Origin: JAALLB01 sp964502215
GTDB taxonomy: Bacteria > Pseudomonadota > Alphaproteobacteria > Rhizobiales > Rhizobiaceae
Reading direction: 5' to 3'
DNA length: 64,000 nt
Assembly (NCBI GenBank): GCA_964502215.1
Contig: CAZCUN010000008.1
Coordinates: 1-64,000 of the forward strand
Of this stretch, positions 45,126 to 53,465 are shown piece after piece. Made by a program: the position numbers and the translations under genes. Below the pieces are notes generated by a model, which saw only the letters and a list, made by a program, of their open reading frames with translations, was not told the origin of the DNA and ran no database searches. Every line of letters begins with the position of its first letter. Positions within the stretch are counted from its first letter, which is position 1.

Positions 45126-47119
45126 TAGCCCGCTCCTCCAAACATCGACCAAGTAATCAATGCTGCGATACCAATCATCATTGCGAAAGCATAATGATAT
45201 AGGTAGCCAGATTGTAATTTTACAACTTTGCCTGTCACATCAAGAACACGAGCAGAGATGCCATTTGGCCCAAACCCATCAATCAACCAACCATCTCCTT
45301 TTTTCCAAAGAAAGTGGCCTATCCATTTTGCTGGGCGGATAAAGATGTAATCATAAAGTTCATCAAAGTACCATTTATTCAAAAGGAATGAATATAAGCC
45401 TGGATGCTGTTTAGACAATTCCTTTGGAATGTATGGTGATTTTATATACATCCACCAAGCCAGCAATAGACCAAGTGCCATTACGATAGCTGGTGACCAT
45501 TTAACTAACTTTGGTACATCATGAAATGTTTCCAGAATTTTGTTGTTTTCAGCTGCATACAATGCAGTACGCCAAAATTCATTATACCAAGCTTCGTGAT
45601 CTCCAACTGCTAAATGCCCAACGAAAGCATCATGAAAAACAACACCAGCAAGCAATGCACCAGCTGCCAATATATAAAGCGGAATAAGCATTACATTTGG
45701 AGACTCATGCACATGGTTCATAACATCAACTGATGCCCGTGGTTTGCCATGGAATGTCATGAAAATTAGACGCCAAGAATAAAAACTTGTGAAGAGTGCC
45801 GCAAGAACAAGCATTACGAAAGCATATCCAGCATATGCATTTTGACCAACATAAACACTTTCAATAATTGCATCTTTTGAGAAGAACCCTGCTGTACCAA
45901 TTATAGTCCCAGGAATACCAAGGCCTGTGAGCGCTACAGTACCAATGATCATCATCCAATATGTTTTTGGAATGTGCTTTCGAAGGCCACCCATTTTACG
46001 CATATCTTGTTCATCCGAAACTGCATGGATAACTGAACCTGCACCAAGGAATAGCAAAGCTTTAAAGAATGCATGTGTAAACAGGTGGAATATAGCTGCG
46101 CCATAAGCACCGACACCCAGAGCTGCGAACATGTAACCAAGTTGCGAACAAGTAGAATAAGCAATTACACGTTTAATATCATTTTGAACAAGACCAATTG
46201 TTGCTGCGAAAAATGCTGTCGTTGCGCCAACTAGCGTCACAAATGTGAGTGCGGTTTGTGAATATTCAAACAAGGGCGACATACGCGCAACTAAAAACAC
46301 ACCTGCTGTAACCATAGTAGCAGCATGAATTAGCGCTGAAACAGGTGTTGGGCCTTCCATCGCGTCTGGTAGCCAAGTATGTAAAAGGAATTGAGCGGAC
46401 TTACCCATAGCGCCCATAAAGAGCAATAAGCATACGACTGTGATTGCATCTGCTGAGCCTAATTCATAACCCAGGAAGTTCATTACAGTACCTTCAGCAT
46501 TCGCGACATTTTCAACATTTGCAAAGATCGTAGAAAACTCAATGGTATTGAACATGTAGAACACGCCAAAAATACCAAGAGCAAAGCCAAAGTCACCAAC
46601 ACGGTTTACAACGAAAGCTTTCATTGCAGCTGCATTAGCGGTTGGTTTTTTAAACCAAAAACCAATCAATAAGTAAGAAGCAAGACCAACCCCTTCCCAA
46701 CCAAAGAACATCTGTAACAAGTTGTCAGAGGTAACCAACATCAACATTGCGAAAGTAAAGAGCGAAAGATAGGCAAAGAAACGCGGACGATGCGGATCGT
46801 GGTGCATGTAACCAATAGAATACATATGCACGAGCGATGAAACCGTATTTACAACGACAAGCATCACAACGGTAAGTGTATCAATGCGCAAAGCCCAGCT
46901 GACATTAAGATCACCAGAGCTAATCCATTGAAGCACGGGAACCGTAAATGGCACTGCATCAGAATAGCCGTGAGAAATAAATGCAACCCAAGAAAGAATA
47001 GCAGATATTATCATTAAGCCAGTTGTAATATATTCACAGCCCTTTGATCCTATAGACTTTGCAAAAAGTCCTGCGATTAAGAACCCAACTAATGGGAGGA
47101 AGACGATTAAGTGATACAT
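45125..47119 (-). CDS. nuoL: NADH-quinone oxidoreductase subunit L
   Basis: NuoL is the distal proton-pumping subunit of complex I and carries the long lateral helix that runs along the membrane arm. The 664-residue protein shows FFGWEGVGLASYLLIGFW, LLHTWLPDAMEGPTPVSALIHAATMV and KRVIAYSTCSQLGY, then a long C-terminal part with the lateral helix and final transmembrane anchor. It lies two bases after nuoK. Confidence 0.97.
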   Translation of the reverse strand: MYHLIVFLPLVGFLIAGLFAKSIGSKGCEYITTGLMIISAILSWVAFISHGYSDAVPFTVPVLQWISSGDLNVSWALRIDTLTVVMLVVVNTVSSLVHMYSIGYMHHDPHRPRFFAYLSLFTFAMLMLVTSDNLLQMFFGWEGVGLASYLLIGFWFKKPTANAAAMKAFVVNRVGDFGFALGIFGVFYMFNTIEFSTIFANVENVANAEGTVMNFLGYELGSADAITVVCLLLFMGAMGKSAQFLLHTWLPDAMEGPTPVSALIHAATMVTAGVFLVARMSPLFEYSQTALTFVTLVGATTAFFAATIGLVQNDIKRVIAYSTCSQLGYMFAALGVGAYGAAIFHLFTHAFFKALLFLGAGSVIHAVSDEQDMRKMGGLRKHIPKTYWMMIIGTVALTGLGIPGTIIGTAGFFSKDAIIESVYVGQNAYAGYAFVMLVLAALFTSFYSWRLIFMTFHGKPRASVDVMNHVHESPNVMLIPLYILAAGALLAGVVFHDAFVGHLAVGDHEAWYNEFWRTALYAAENNKILETFHDVPKLVKWSPAIVMALGLLLAWWMYIKSPYIPKELSKQHPGLYSFLLNKWYFDELYDYIFIRPAKWIGHFLWKKGDGWLIDGFGPNGISARVLDVTGKVVKLQSGYLYHYAFAMMIGIAALITWSMFGGAG

Positions 47120-47121
47120 GA

Positions 47122-47430
47122 TTAGCCTTTCATCACACTTACATCTTCAACAGCAATCGATCCCTTGTTGCGGAAGAATACCACAAGAATAGCAAGACCA
47201 ATTGCAGCTTCAGCTGCGGCAACAGTTAAAACAAACAGAGCAAAAACCTGCCCCATTAAATCTCCCAAATTTTGAGAGAAAGCTACAAAATTCAAATTTA
47301 CAGAAAGTAGAATAAGTTCGATTGACATCAAGATGATCAGAATATTTTTCCTATTTAGGAAAATTCCAAGCATTCCTATTGTGAAAAGAATAGCACTCAC
47401 TGAAAGGTAATGTGAAATTCCAATTTCCAT
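47122..47430 (-). CDS. nuoK: NADH-quinone oxidoreductase subunit K
   Basis: NuoK is a small three-span subunit of the proton channel between NuoJ and NuoN. From the ATG one base after the nuoJ stop the protein has 102 residues, the normal size; an upstream eight-codon extension is rejected because the ATG has GGGAAGGG before it. Conserved Glu residues lie in the second and third spans (MSIELILLSVNLNFVAF and AAAEAAIGLAILV). Confidence 0.95.
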   Translation of the reverse strand: MEIGISHYLSVSAILFTIGMLGIFLNRKNILIILMSIELILLSVNLNFVAFSQNLGDLMGQVFALFVLTVAAAEAAIGLAILVVFFRNKGSIAVEDVSVMKG

Positions 47431-47431
47431 C

Positions 47432-48046
47432 TTATAATCCCTTCCCACTTTCAACGTTTACATTACGAATTGCAGTTTTAGGATCACGGCCCACTTGTGT
47501 TGCAATATCTTGTCTTCGCACACTTGGCTTATGGCGCAGTGTTAAAACAATAGCGCCAACCATAGCAACAAGCAGAATCATGCCCGCAATTTGGAAGTAG
47601 AAAATGTGATCCGTATAAAGAATATTCCCTAAAGCCTCGATGTTACGTACTTCGTTCACATCAGGAATAGGTTGTTGAGACGTTCCTTCTGTTACAGGTG
47701 CAGCAACCCAGCTACCAACAACGAGAAGCAGTTCAACGACAAAAATGATTCCTACTAATGCACCAATAGGCAAATATTGCAGGAAGCCTTCTCGTAATTC
47801 TGAAAAATCAACATCAAGCATCATTACAACAAACAAGAAAAGCACTGCTACCGCGCCTACATAAACAACGATTAATAACAATCCTAAAAACTCAGCACCT
47901 GCCATGATGAAAAGGCCAGATGCATTCACAAATGCCAAGATTAGAAACAAAACAGAGTGAACAGGATTGCGAGATGAAATCACCATAAAGGCTGATGCCA
48001 ACATGATGCCTGAGAACATATAAAAGAATATAATGGATGCGGTCAT
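47432..48046 (-). CDS. nuoJ: NADH-quinone oxidoreductase subunit J
   Basis: NuoJ is a five-span membrane subunit whose third helix carries the pi-bulge involved in coupling. The 204-residue protein contains SRNPVHSVLFLILAFVNASG and FLGLLLIVVYVGAVAVLFLF with the conserved Tyr-Val-Gly-Ala, and a hydrophilic C-terminus. It lies nine bases after nuoI. Confidence 0.95.
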   Translation of the reverse strand: MTASIIFFYMFSGIMLASAFMVISSRNPVHSVLFLILAFVNASGLFIMAGAEFLGLLLIVVYVGAVAVLFLFVVMMLDVDFSELREGFLQYLPIGALVGIIFVVELLLVVGSWVAAPVTEGTSQQPIPDVNEVRNIEALGNILYTDHIFYFQIAGMILLVAMVGAIVLTLRHKPSVRRQDIATQVGRDPKTAIRNVNVESGKGL

Positions 48047-48055
48047 GTCTTGGTC

Positions 48056-48547
48056 CTACCTATATGGCGCATCAATGTGCAGGTTACGGGCAATTTCACG
48101 CTCCCAACGGTCACCGTTATCCAGCAACTTGTCTTTGTCATAATAAAGTTCTTCGCGTGTTTCAGTTGCAAACTCAAAGTTTGGTCCTTCAACAATCGCA
48201 TCAACAGGACAAGCTTCTTGGCAAAAACCACAATAGATACATTTCACCATATCGATGTCATAACGAACGGTACGACGTGTGCCGTCATTACCGCGAGGAC
48301 CAGCTTCGATAGTAATTGCTTGTGCCGGACAAATTGCTTCACACAATTTACATGCAATACAACGCTCTTCCCCATTTGGATAACGACGCAGCGCATGCTC
48401 GCCGCGAAAACGTGCTGACACTGGGCCTTTTTCAAATGGATAGTTAATCGTTGGCTTTGGCTTGAACATATAACGAAACGCTAACCAAAGCGCAGAGAAG
48501 AACTCTTTTAAAAGAAGTGATTTTGCTGCTTGTGCTAAATTACTCAT
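48056..48547 (-). CDS. nuoI: NADH-quinone oxidoreductase subunit I
   Basis: NuoI carries the N6a and N6b tetranuclear iron-sulfur clusters that bring electrons to cluster N2. The 163-residue protein has two ferredoxin motifs, CIACKLCEAICP and CIYCGFCQEACP, after an amphipathic N-terminal helix. Its ATG overlaps by four bases the stop codon of an extra 85-residue membrane protein gene. Confidence 0.97.
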   Translation of the reverse strand: MSNLAQAAKSLLLKEFFSALWLAFRYMFKPKPTINYPFEKGPVSARFRGEHALRRYPNGEERCIACKLCEAICPAQAITIEAGPRGNDGTRRTVRYDIDMVKCIYCGFCQEACPVDAIVEGPNFEFATETREELYYDKDKLLDNGDRWEREIARNLHIDAPYR

Positions 48548-48801
48548 TCCACACCTCCAAAAACCTGAACTGCTCCATACGCCCCTGCAATTGTAAACAC
48601 TATAGGCATTTGGATACGGTATGCATTCTTGGTTAGATTAGCAATTTTCTGCTTATCCAAACCTAAAATAGGGACATTATAAGAAGTGGGAACTTTCTTA
48701 CCTTGCGACTTCAATACTTTTGGAAGAATAAAATAGTTACCTAACATTGATATCAATAGTCCGCACAGACCACCAATAAATACAAGCGCAAGACTACTCA
48801 T
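48544..48801 (-). CDS. Small two-span membrane protein between nuoH and nuoI
   Basis: This 85-residue protein is not a canonical complex I subunit. The ATG overlaps the nuoH stop by four bases (ATGA) and its own stop overlaps the nuoI ATG by four bases, so it is translationally locked between them; a longer upstream frame would overlap nuoH and is rejected. A first hydrophobic helix spans about residues 4-24 (LALVFIGGLCGLLISMLG), a basic middle region with several Lys and KQKIANLTKNAYRIQ follows, and a second helix is at about 65-82. It could be a lineage-specific supernumerary subunit or assembly factor near the NuoH/NuoI interface. No family was recognised. Confidence 0.75.
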   Translation of the reverse strand: MSSLALVFIGGLCGLLISMLGNYFILPKVLKSQGKKVPTSYNVPILGLDKQKIANLTKNAYRIQMPIVFTIAGAYGAVQVFGGVE

Positions 48802-49847
48802 GCTGCGACCCACCCTGTAATTTGGAGAACCAATGCTGTTGCAAAGACCATGAATAGAGAGATTGGCAGGAACACTTTCCACCCCAATCGCATCAACTGG
48901 TCATAGCGATAACGCGGTACAACTGCACGAACCATTGCCATTGCAAAGAATACAAGAAGCATCTTCAGAACGAACCAGAATGTACCCGGTATCCAGTTTA
49001 AAAACCAAACGTCGAACGGTGGCAACCAGCCGCCCAAGAAAAGCACTGTCGTTAATGCACACATCAATATGATGGCAACGAACTCGCCTAAGAAGAAGAG
49101 TAAGAATAAAGTTGATGAATATTCAACCATGTGACCCGCAACCAATTCTGATTCAGCCTCTGGCAAATCAAAAGGCGGACGGTTTGTTTCAGCGATTGCT
49201 GAGATAAAGAAGATGATGAACATCGGGAAGAGCGGCAACCAGTGCCAATCTAAGAATGATGAACTCATGCCAAGGTAATTTGTACCAAAGCCAGCTTGTT
49301 GCGCCATGATGATATCATCCATGCGAAGTGAACCAACACAAAGCAGAACAGTAATAATCACAAAGCCGATTGAGACTTCATAAGACACCATTTGCGCTGC
49401 AGAACGAAGTGCTGCCAAGAATGCATATTTAGAGTTTGAAGCCCAGCCACCCATGATGACGCCGTAAACTTCAAGCGAAGATACTGCGAAGACAAATAAG
49501 ATGCCCAAGTTGAGATCTGCAATTGCCCAACCTTTATCGAGTGGGATAACAGCCCAAGCTGCCATTGCAAGAACGGCAGAAACAATTGGCGCAATGATAA
49601 ATACAGCCTTGCTCGCACTTGCAGGAATGATTGGTTCTTTTATTACAAACTTAAGTAAGTCAGCAAACGATTGTAATAAGCCCCAAGGCCCTACGACATT
49701 TGGCCCTCTGCGCATTTGGACAGCCGCAAAAATTTTGCGGTCAGCATAAAGAATATAAGCTGTGAACACTAAGAGCGCGACCAGAAGTAAAAGGCTTTGC
49801 CCAAAGATAACTATTATTGGCCAGAGGTATTCGAAAATTGCTTCCAT
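48798..49847 (-). CDS. nuoH: NADH-quinone oxidoreductase subunit H
   Basis: NuoH forms the quinone-binding chamber at the joint of the two arms. The 349-residue protein has about eight spans and the signature RRGPNVVGPWGLLQSFADLLKF-like region near the N-terminus, EVYGVIMGGWASNSKYAFLA, and AETNRPPFDLPEAESELVAG, the conserved quinone-site loop. It follows nuoG by 14 bases. Confidence 0.97.
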   Translation of the reverse strand: MEAIFEYLWPIIVIFGQSLLLLVALLVFTAYILYADRKIFAAVQMRRGPNVVGPWGLLQSFADLLKFVIKEPIIPASASKAVFIIAPIVSAVLAMAAWAVIPLDKGWAIADLNLGILFVFAVSSLEVYGVIMGGWASNSKYAFLAALRSAAQMVSYEVSIGFVIITVLLCVGSLRMDDIIMAQQAGFGTNYLGMSSSFLDWHWLPLFPMFIIFFISAIAETNRPPFDLPEAESELVAGHMVEYSSTLFLLFFLGEFVAIILMCALTTVLFLGGWLPPFDVWFLNWIPGTFWFVLKMLLVFFAMAMVRAVVPRYRYDQLMRLGWKVFLPISLFMVFATALVLQITGWVAA

Positions 49848-49861
49848 AATCTATCCCTCGC

Positions 49862-51955
49862 CTATTCCGCTGCTTGCTTCATTGAGCTTGCGCGCAATGA
49901 AGAACACTCAGCCATCACTTTGGATGCGCGTGCTATTGGGTTGGTCATGAAGTAATCCTTAATCGGACTTGTAAGCGGTGTATCAAGAACCTTCCCAGTT
50001 TTTGATGCACCTAATGATTTCGCTATAGCACTTACATCAAAGCTACCCGCTTCTGCAACCTCATCAAGGTGCGCAAAATGAGGATATTGCGAATAAAGCT
50101 CAGAACGCAATTCTGATAGGCTATCAAAGCCAAGCTTTATGCCTAGATGTGTTGATAAAGCGCGGATAATTGCCCAATCTTCTTTTGCATCCCCTGGTGC
50201 GAATGCAGCGCGTGTCGTCATCTGGGCGCGGCCTTCAGTATTTACATAGGTTCCAGACTTCTCTGTATATGTTGAGGCAGGAAGAATCACATCTGCATGA
50301 TGCGCACCAACATCACCATGACTACCAATATAAACCTTAAAGCCTTTTGCTTGGTTCATATCAAGCTCATCAGAACCATGAACGAAAAGTACATCCATAT
50401 TTTTGATCATTGATGCGGTATCTTTGCCACCCTTGTTTGGTACAAAATCAAGGTCAAGACCACCAACCTGAGATGCATTAGTGTGAAGAATGTTTAAACC
50501 ATTCCAATCTTTAGCAATAACACCCGTTGTTTTTGCAAGTTCTGCAATAAGGCCTAAAATTGCCTTACTATCAGACCTTGTTAAAGCACCTTGACCAATG
50601 ATGATCATTGGTTTCTTTGCTCGTTTTAGTTTTGCTGCGAATTTATCTTTTCCTGAAACTAAGGCGCTCAATGTTTTTGCATCAGTACCCAAATGTTCAT
50701 AATCGTATCGAATGTCTCCCACTTCACCGATGAGGCCAACTGGAAAGTTGCCCATCTTAACACGCTTAAGAATTCGGCTATTGAGAACTGCAGCTTCAAA
50801 GCGCGGGTTTGAACCAACAATCAAGAGAGCATCAGCTTCTTCAATACCAGCAATTGTTGAATTAAATAAATAACTCTCACGCCCATTCTTTGAATGCAAA
50901 ACGCTACCAGGTTCACGACAATCCATGTTGTTTGAACCAAGCTTCTGCATTAAAGTTTTTAGAGCAAACATGTCCTCAACAGAAGACATGGCGCCTGCAA
51001 TAACACCGACTTTATCAGCCTTTGCTAATTTAATTCTGCGCGTTATTGCAGTGAATGCTACATCCCAAGTTGTGGCTTTTAGACTTCCACCAACACGAAC
51101 ATAAGGTGTATCAAGGCGTTGAGATTTCAATCCATCCCAGATAAAGCGTGATTTATCTGAAATCCACTCTTCATTCACATCTTCATGCAAACGCGGCATA
51201 ATGCGCATTACTTCTCGGCCGCGAGCATCAACGCGAATATTTGAGCCTACTGCATCCATAACATCTATAGATTCTGTTTTGCGCAACTCCCATGGGCGCG
51301 CTGAATCTTGATATGGGCGTGAAGTCAGCGCACCAACAGGACAAAGATCGATTACATTGCCTTGCATTTCCGATGTCATGGCGCTTTCAAGGTAGGTTGT
51401 AATCTCTGCGTCTTCTCCCCTACCCAGTAGACCTAATTCAGAAATACCAGCAACCTCCGTCGTAAAACGCACACATCGCGTACAGTGAATACAACGTGTC
51501 ATTTTTGTTCTTACAAGCGGGCCAATATATTTATCTTCAACAGCACGTTTATTTTCTGCAAAACGATTTTTATCAACCCCATAAGCCATGGCTTGGTCTT
51601 GTAGATCACACTCACCACCTTGGTCACAAATAGGGCAATCAAGCGGGTGATTAATTAGTAAAAACTCCATGACGCCTTCACGCGCTTTTTTCACCATAGG
51701 TGATTTGGTCATGATTTCTGGCGGCTCACCATTAGGACCAGGACGACAATCGCGAACCCCTAATGCGCATGAAGCCTGTGGCTTTGGTGGACCACCTTTT
51801 ACTTCAACTAGACACATGCGACAATTGCCTGCAATAGAAAGGCGCTCATGAAAACAAAAACGTGGAATTTCCGCTCCTGCTTCTTCGCAAGCCTGCAGGA
51901 TCGTATAATGATCCGGGACTTCAATTTCTTTGCCGTCAATGATGAGTTTAGTCAT
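49862..51955 (-). CDS. nuoG: NADH-quinone oxidoreductase subunit G
   Basis: NuoG is the largest peripheral-arm subunit and carries clusters N1b, N4 and N5. The 697-residue protein shows the 2Fe-2S ferredoxin domain (RFCFHERLSIAGNCRMC), the His-coordinated cluster motif HPLDCPICDQGGECDLQD, and the TRCIHCTRCVRF and DLCPVGALTSRP motifs. A molybdopterin-oxidoreductase-like domain with no cofactor role follows. It starts 23 bases after a helix-hairpin-helix-like protein gene. Confidence 0.97.
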   Translation of the reverse strand: MTKLIIDGKEIEVPDHYTILQACEEAGAEIPRFCFHERLSIAGNCRMCLVEVKGGPPKPQASCALGVRDCRPGPNGEPPEIMTKSPMVKKAREGVMEFLLINHPLDCPICDQGGECDLQDQAMAYGVDKNRFAENKRAVEDKYIGPLVRTKMTRCIHCTRCVRFTTEVAGISELGLLGRGEDAEITTYLESAMTSEMQGNVIDLCPVGALTSRPYQDSARPWELRKTESIDVMDAVGSNIRVDARGREVMRIMPRLHEDVNEEWISDKSRFIWDGLKSQRLDTPYVRVGGSLKATTWDVAFTAITRRIKLAKADKVGVIAGAMSSVEDMFALKTLMQKLGSNNMDCREPGSVLHSKNGRESYLFNSTIAGIEEADALLIVGSNPRFEAAVLNSRILKRVKMGNFPVGLIGEVGDIRYDYEHLGTDAKTLSALVSGKDKFAAKLKRAKKPMIIIGQGALTRSDSKAILGLIAELAKTTGVIAKDWNGLNILHTNASQVGGLDLDFVPNKGGKDTASMIKNMDVLFVHGSDELDMNQAKGFKVYIGSHGDVGAHHADVILPASTYTEKSGTYVNTEGRAQMTTRAAFAPGDAKEDWAIIRALSTHLGIKLGFDSLSELRSELYSQYPHFAHLDEVAEAGSFDVSAIAKSLGASKTGKVLDTPLTSPIKDYFMTNPIARASKVMAECSSLRASSMKQAAE

Positions 51956-51978
51956 ATTTAAATTCCGTTTTCACCGCT

Positions 51979-52551
51979 TTAACGCGGTTCCTTTCCGAAT
52001 ACTTTCACATACTCGTCTCTGCCACCAATGGCTAGAGCTTTTGCTTGTTCAACCCAATTATCTCGCTCAATACGCCCAGAAAATTCAAGATAATCATCTA
52101 CCCAATTAATTTCTGTCTGTGTCCAGTTTGCTATTTGATCAAAATGGAAGATACCTAGCCCATGCAGTAGCTCTTCAAGCTTAGGGCCAATACCTGAAAT
52201 CATATGCAACCCATCTGCTGTGCCATTGCGCGGTTCATCAAGTGTATTTTCTAATGTCGTTAGCGAAAGCAGTGGTTCGTCAATATCTGCAGCTGTCACT
52301 AATTCAAGCTCGCTAACTTGTGTTTTGGGTGACTTAGTTTTCTTACCAGTCTTTTTCTTTTTAACTTTGCGACGCTTACAAGAAGATGCATCTTCAATTT
52401 GAGCTTCTAAATCCAACAAAGCCGCAATAGCTTTCTTATCGCTTCTTGCTTGTCTTTTTGCTTGTTTGCGTGATTCTTCTAGCGCGCTCAGAGCCTTATC
52501 AACGCTTTTCAAAAGATCAGCGGAAGGAATGCATATTTGTTTTTTAGACAT
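51979..52551 (-). CDS. Coiled-coil protein ending in the shared helix-hairpin-helix-like module
   Basis: This 190-residue protein lies between a DUF3291 gene and nuoG in the nuo operon. Residues 10-55 are Ala-, Lys- and Glu-rich and likely helical (coiled coil), 58-78 are a cluster of Lys and Arg, and residues about 112-176 form the module shared with S2 and NuoE: LHMISGIGPKLEELLHGLG, then WVDDYLEFSGRIERDNWVEQA. The GIGPKLEELL segment matches a helix-hairpin-helix glycine turn, normally a nucleic-acid-binding element, so binding to RNA or DNA is possible; a protein-protein role in complex I is the alternative. No exact family function is known to me. Confidence 0.78.
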   Translation of the reverse strand: MSKKQICIPSADLLKSVDKALSALEESRKQAKRQARSDKKAIAALLDLEAQIEDASSCKRRKVKKKKTGKKTKSPKTQVSELELVTAADIDEPLLSLTTLENTLDEPRNGTADGLHMISGIGPKLEELLHGLGIFHFDQIANWTQTEINWVDDYLEFSGRIERDNWVEQAKALAIGGRDEYVKVFGKEPR

Positions 52552-52565
52552 ATTTTATACTCCTG

Positions 52566-53036
52566 TTATCCGCACCGTTGATTTTGCCACAACTTCACGT
52601 TTTGAAGATGTGACCAGCTAAACGCAAAATCTGTATCGCCATGTTGATCTAAATAATCAAGACGCAATTTTGCTTCCTCTAAAGTAGGCAAATGCCCCTC
52701 TTCTATCCACCACATTACAAAGTGGTTGGATGACATATTTTTAAACCAGTTTTCTTTCTTCTTATAAAACTGATTATGAACTGTATTCCATACAAAATGC
52801 TCAAGGTCTTCTGGTGTTTCCCAAACTGTAAGATTAGCTGCTGCTTCTTGGCCCCCATAAGAAAACGGCGTAGGCATGTCCATTGCGTGGCCACTGTCAT
52901 CTTTATGTATCCAAACAAACCCAGGCATGCTTTCGCCCAAACCATTGATACGCTCAAGGTTATCCATAAACTCAGCAAAACGCGGATCATCATTCGCGTA
53001 TTTTGGCTTAGCTATGTTGAGTTGAGCAAGATGCAT
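52566..53036 (-). CDS. DUF3291 domain protein
   Basis: From the ATG two bases after the preceding stop codon this is a 156-residue soluble protein; an upstream frame extension overlapping the lipoprotein gene is rejected. It begins HLAQLNIAKPKY, with LERINGLGESMPGFVW and the NLTVWETPEDLEHFVWNTVH segment, the pattern of the DUF3291 family, a ferredoxin-like (antibiotic monooxygenase-like) fold of unknown function. WWIEEGHLPTLEEAKLRLDYL is also typical. Its presence in a complex I operon is unusual; no catalytic role can be assigned. Confidence 0.82.
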   Translation of the reverse strand: MHLAQLNIAKPKYANDDPRFAEFMDNLERINGLGESMPGFVWIHKDDSGHAMDMPTPFSYGGQEAAANLTVWETPEDLEHFVWNTVHNQFYKKKENWFKNMSSNHFVMWWIEEGHLPTLEEAKLRLDYLDQHGDTDFAFSWSHLQNVKLWQNQRCG

Positions 53037-53038
53037 AA

Positions 53039-53461
53039 CTATGCACACCTCTTCACGAAAACCCACGCTGGAACATTCTGTGTAATTTGAAAGCGTGCCA
53101 ATTGATTTTCAGGAACTTCATTCGTAGTCGGTTTTAATTTAACTTGCTTACAAGATTTAGTAAACAAATCTCCTGTTACAGCCTCGTAACGCGCCTGAGC
53201 TAATGCGCCTACTTCTGTTTTAGTCGTAGCATCATCAACAACTGTAATTCTAACGATATTTTCTGGCGTAATTAAAACACGACTCAAACTATATATAGCA
53301 CCATCTGCGCCTTTAACTTTTGAGGCTTTCACATGCACTTTGCTTGGTTTAGGTGGTGGCGTGCTGGTACAGGCCGACACAACAATAATCAAAGACAAAG
53401 CTATAAAGCCACGCCAAAATTGCTTATTTAATTCTAAGATATTGCCAAACACAACTTGCAT
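53039..53461 (-). CDS. Putative lipoprotein downstream of nuoF
   Basis: This 140-residue protein has an N-terminal signal sequence of lipoprotein type: a 14-residue polar/aromatic lead, a hydrophobic core and the lipobox VVSAC with Cys31 as the acylated residue. A Pro/Lys-rich tether and a small domain (about 45-140) with two further Cys follow. The mature domain is not recognised. It starts four bases after the nuoF stop and is two bases before the DUF3291 gene, so it is made with complex I. Residue 32 onwards is Thr-Ser-Thr, without an Asp at +2, so outer-membrane sorting is expected. Confidence 0.7.
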   Translation of the reverse strand: MQVVFGNILELNKQFWRGFIALSLIIVVSACTSTPPPKPSKVHVKASKVKGADGAIYSLSRVLITPENIVRITVVDDATTKTEVGALAQARYEAVTGDLFTKSCKQVKLKPTTNEVPENQLARFQITQNVPAWVFVKRCA

Positions 53462-53465
53462 TTTA

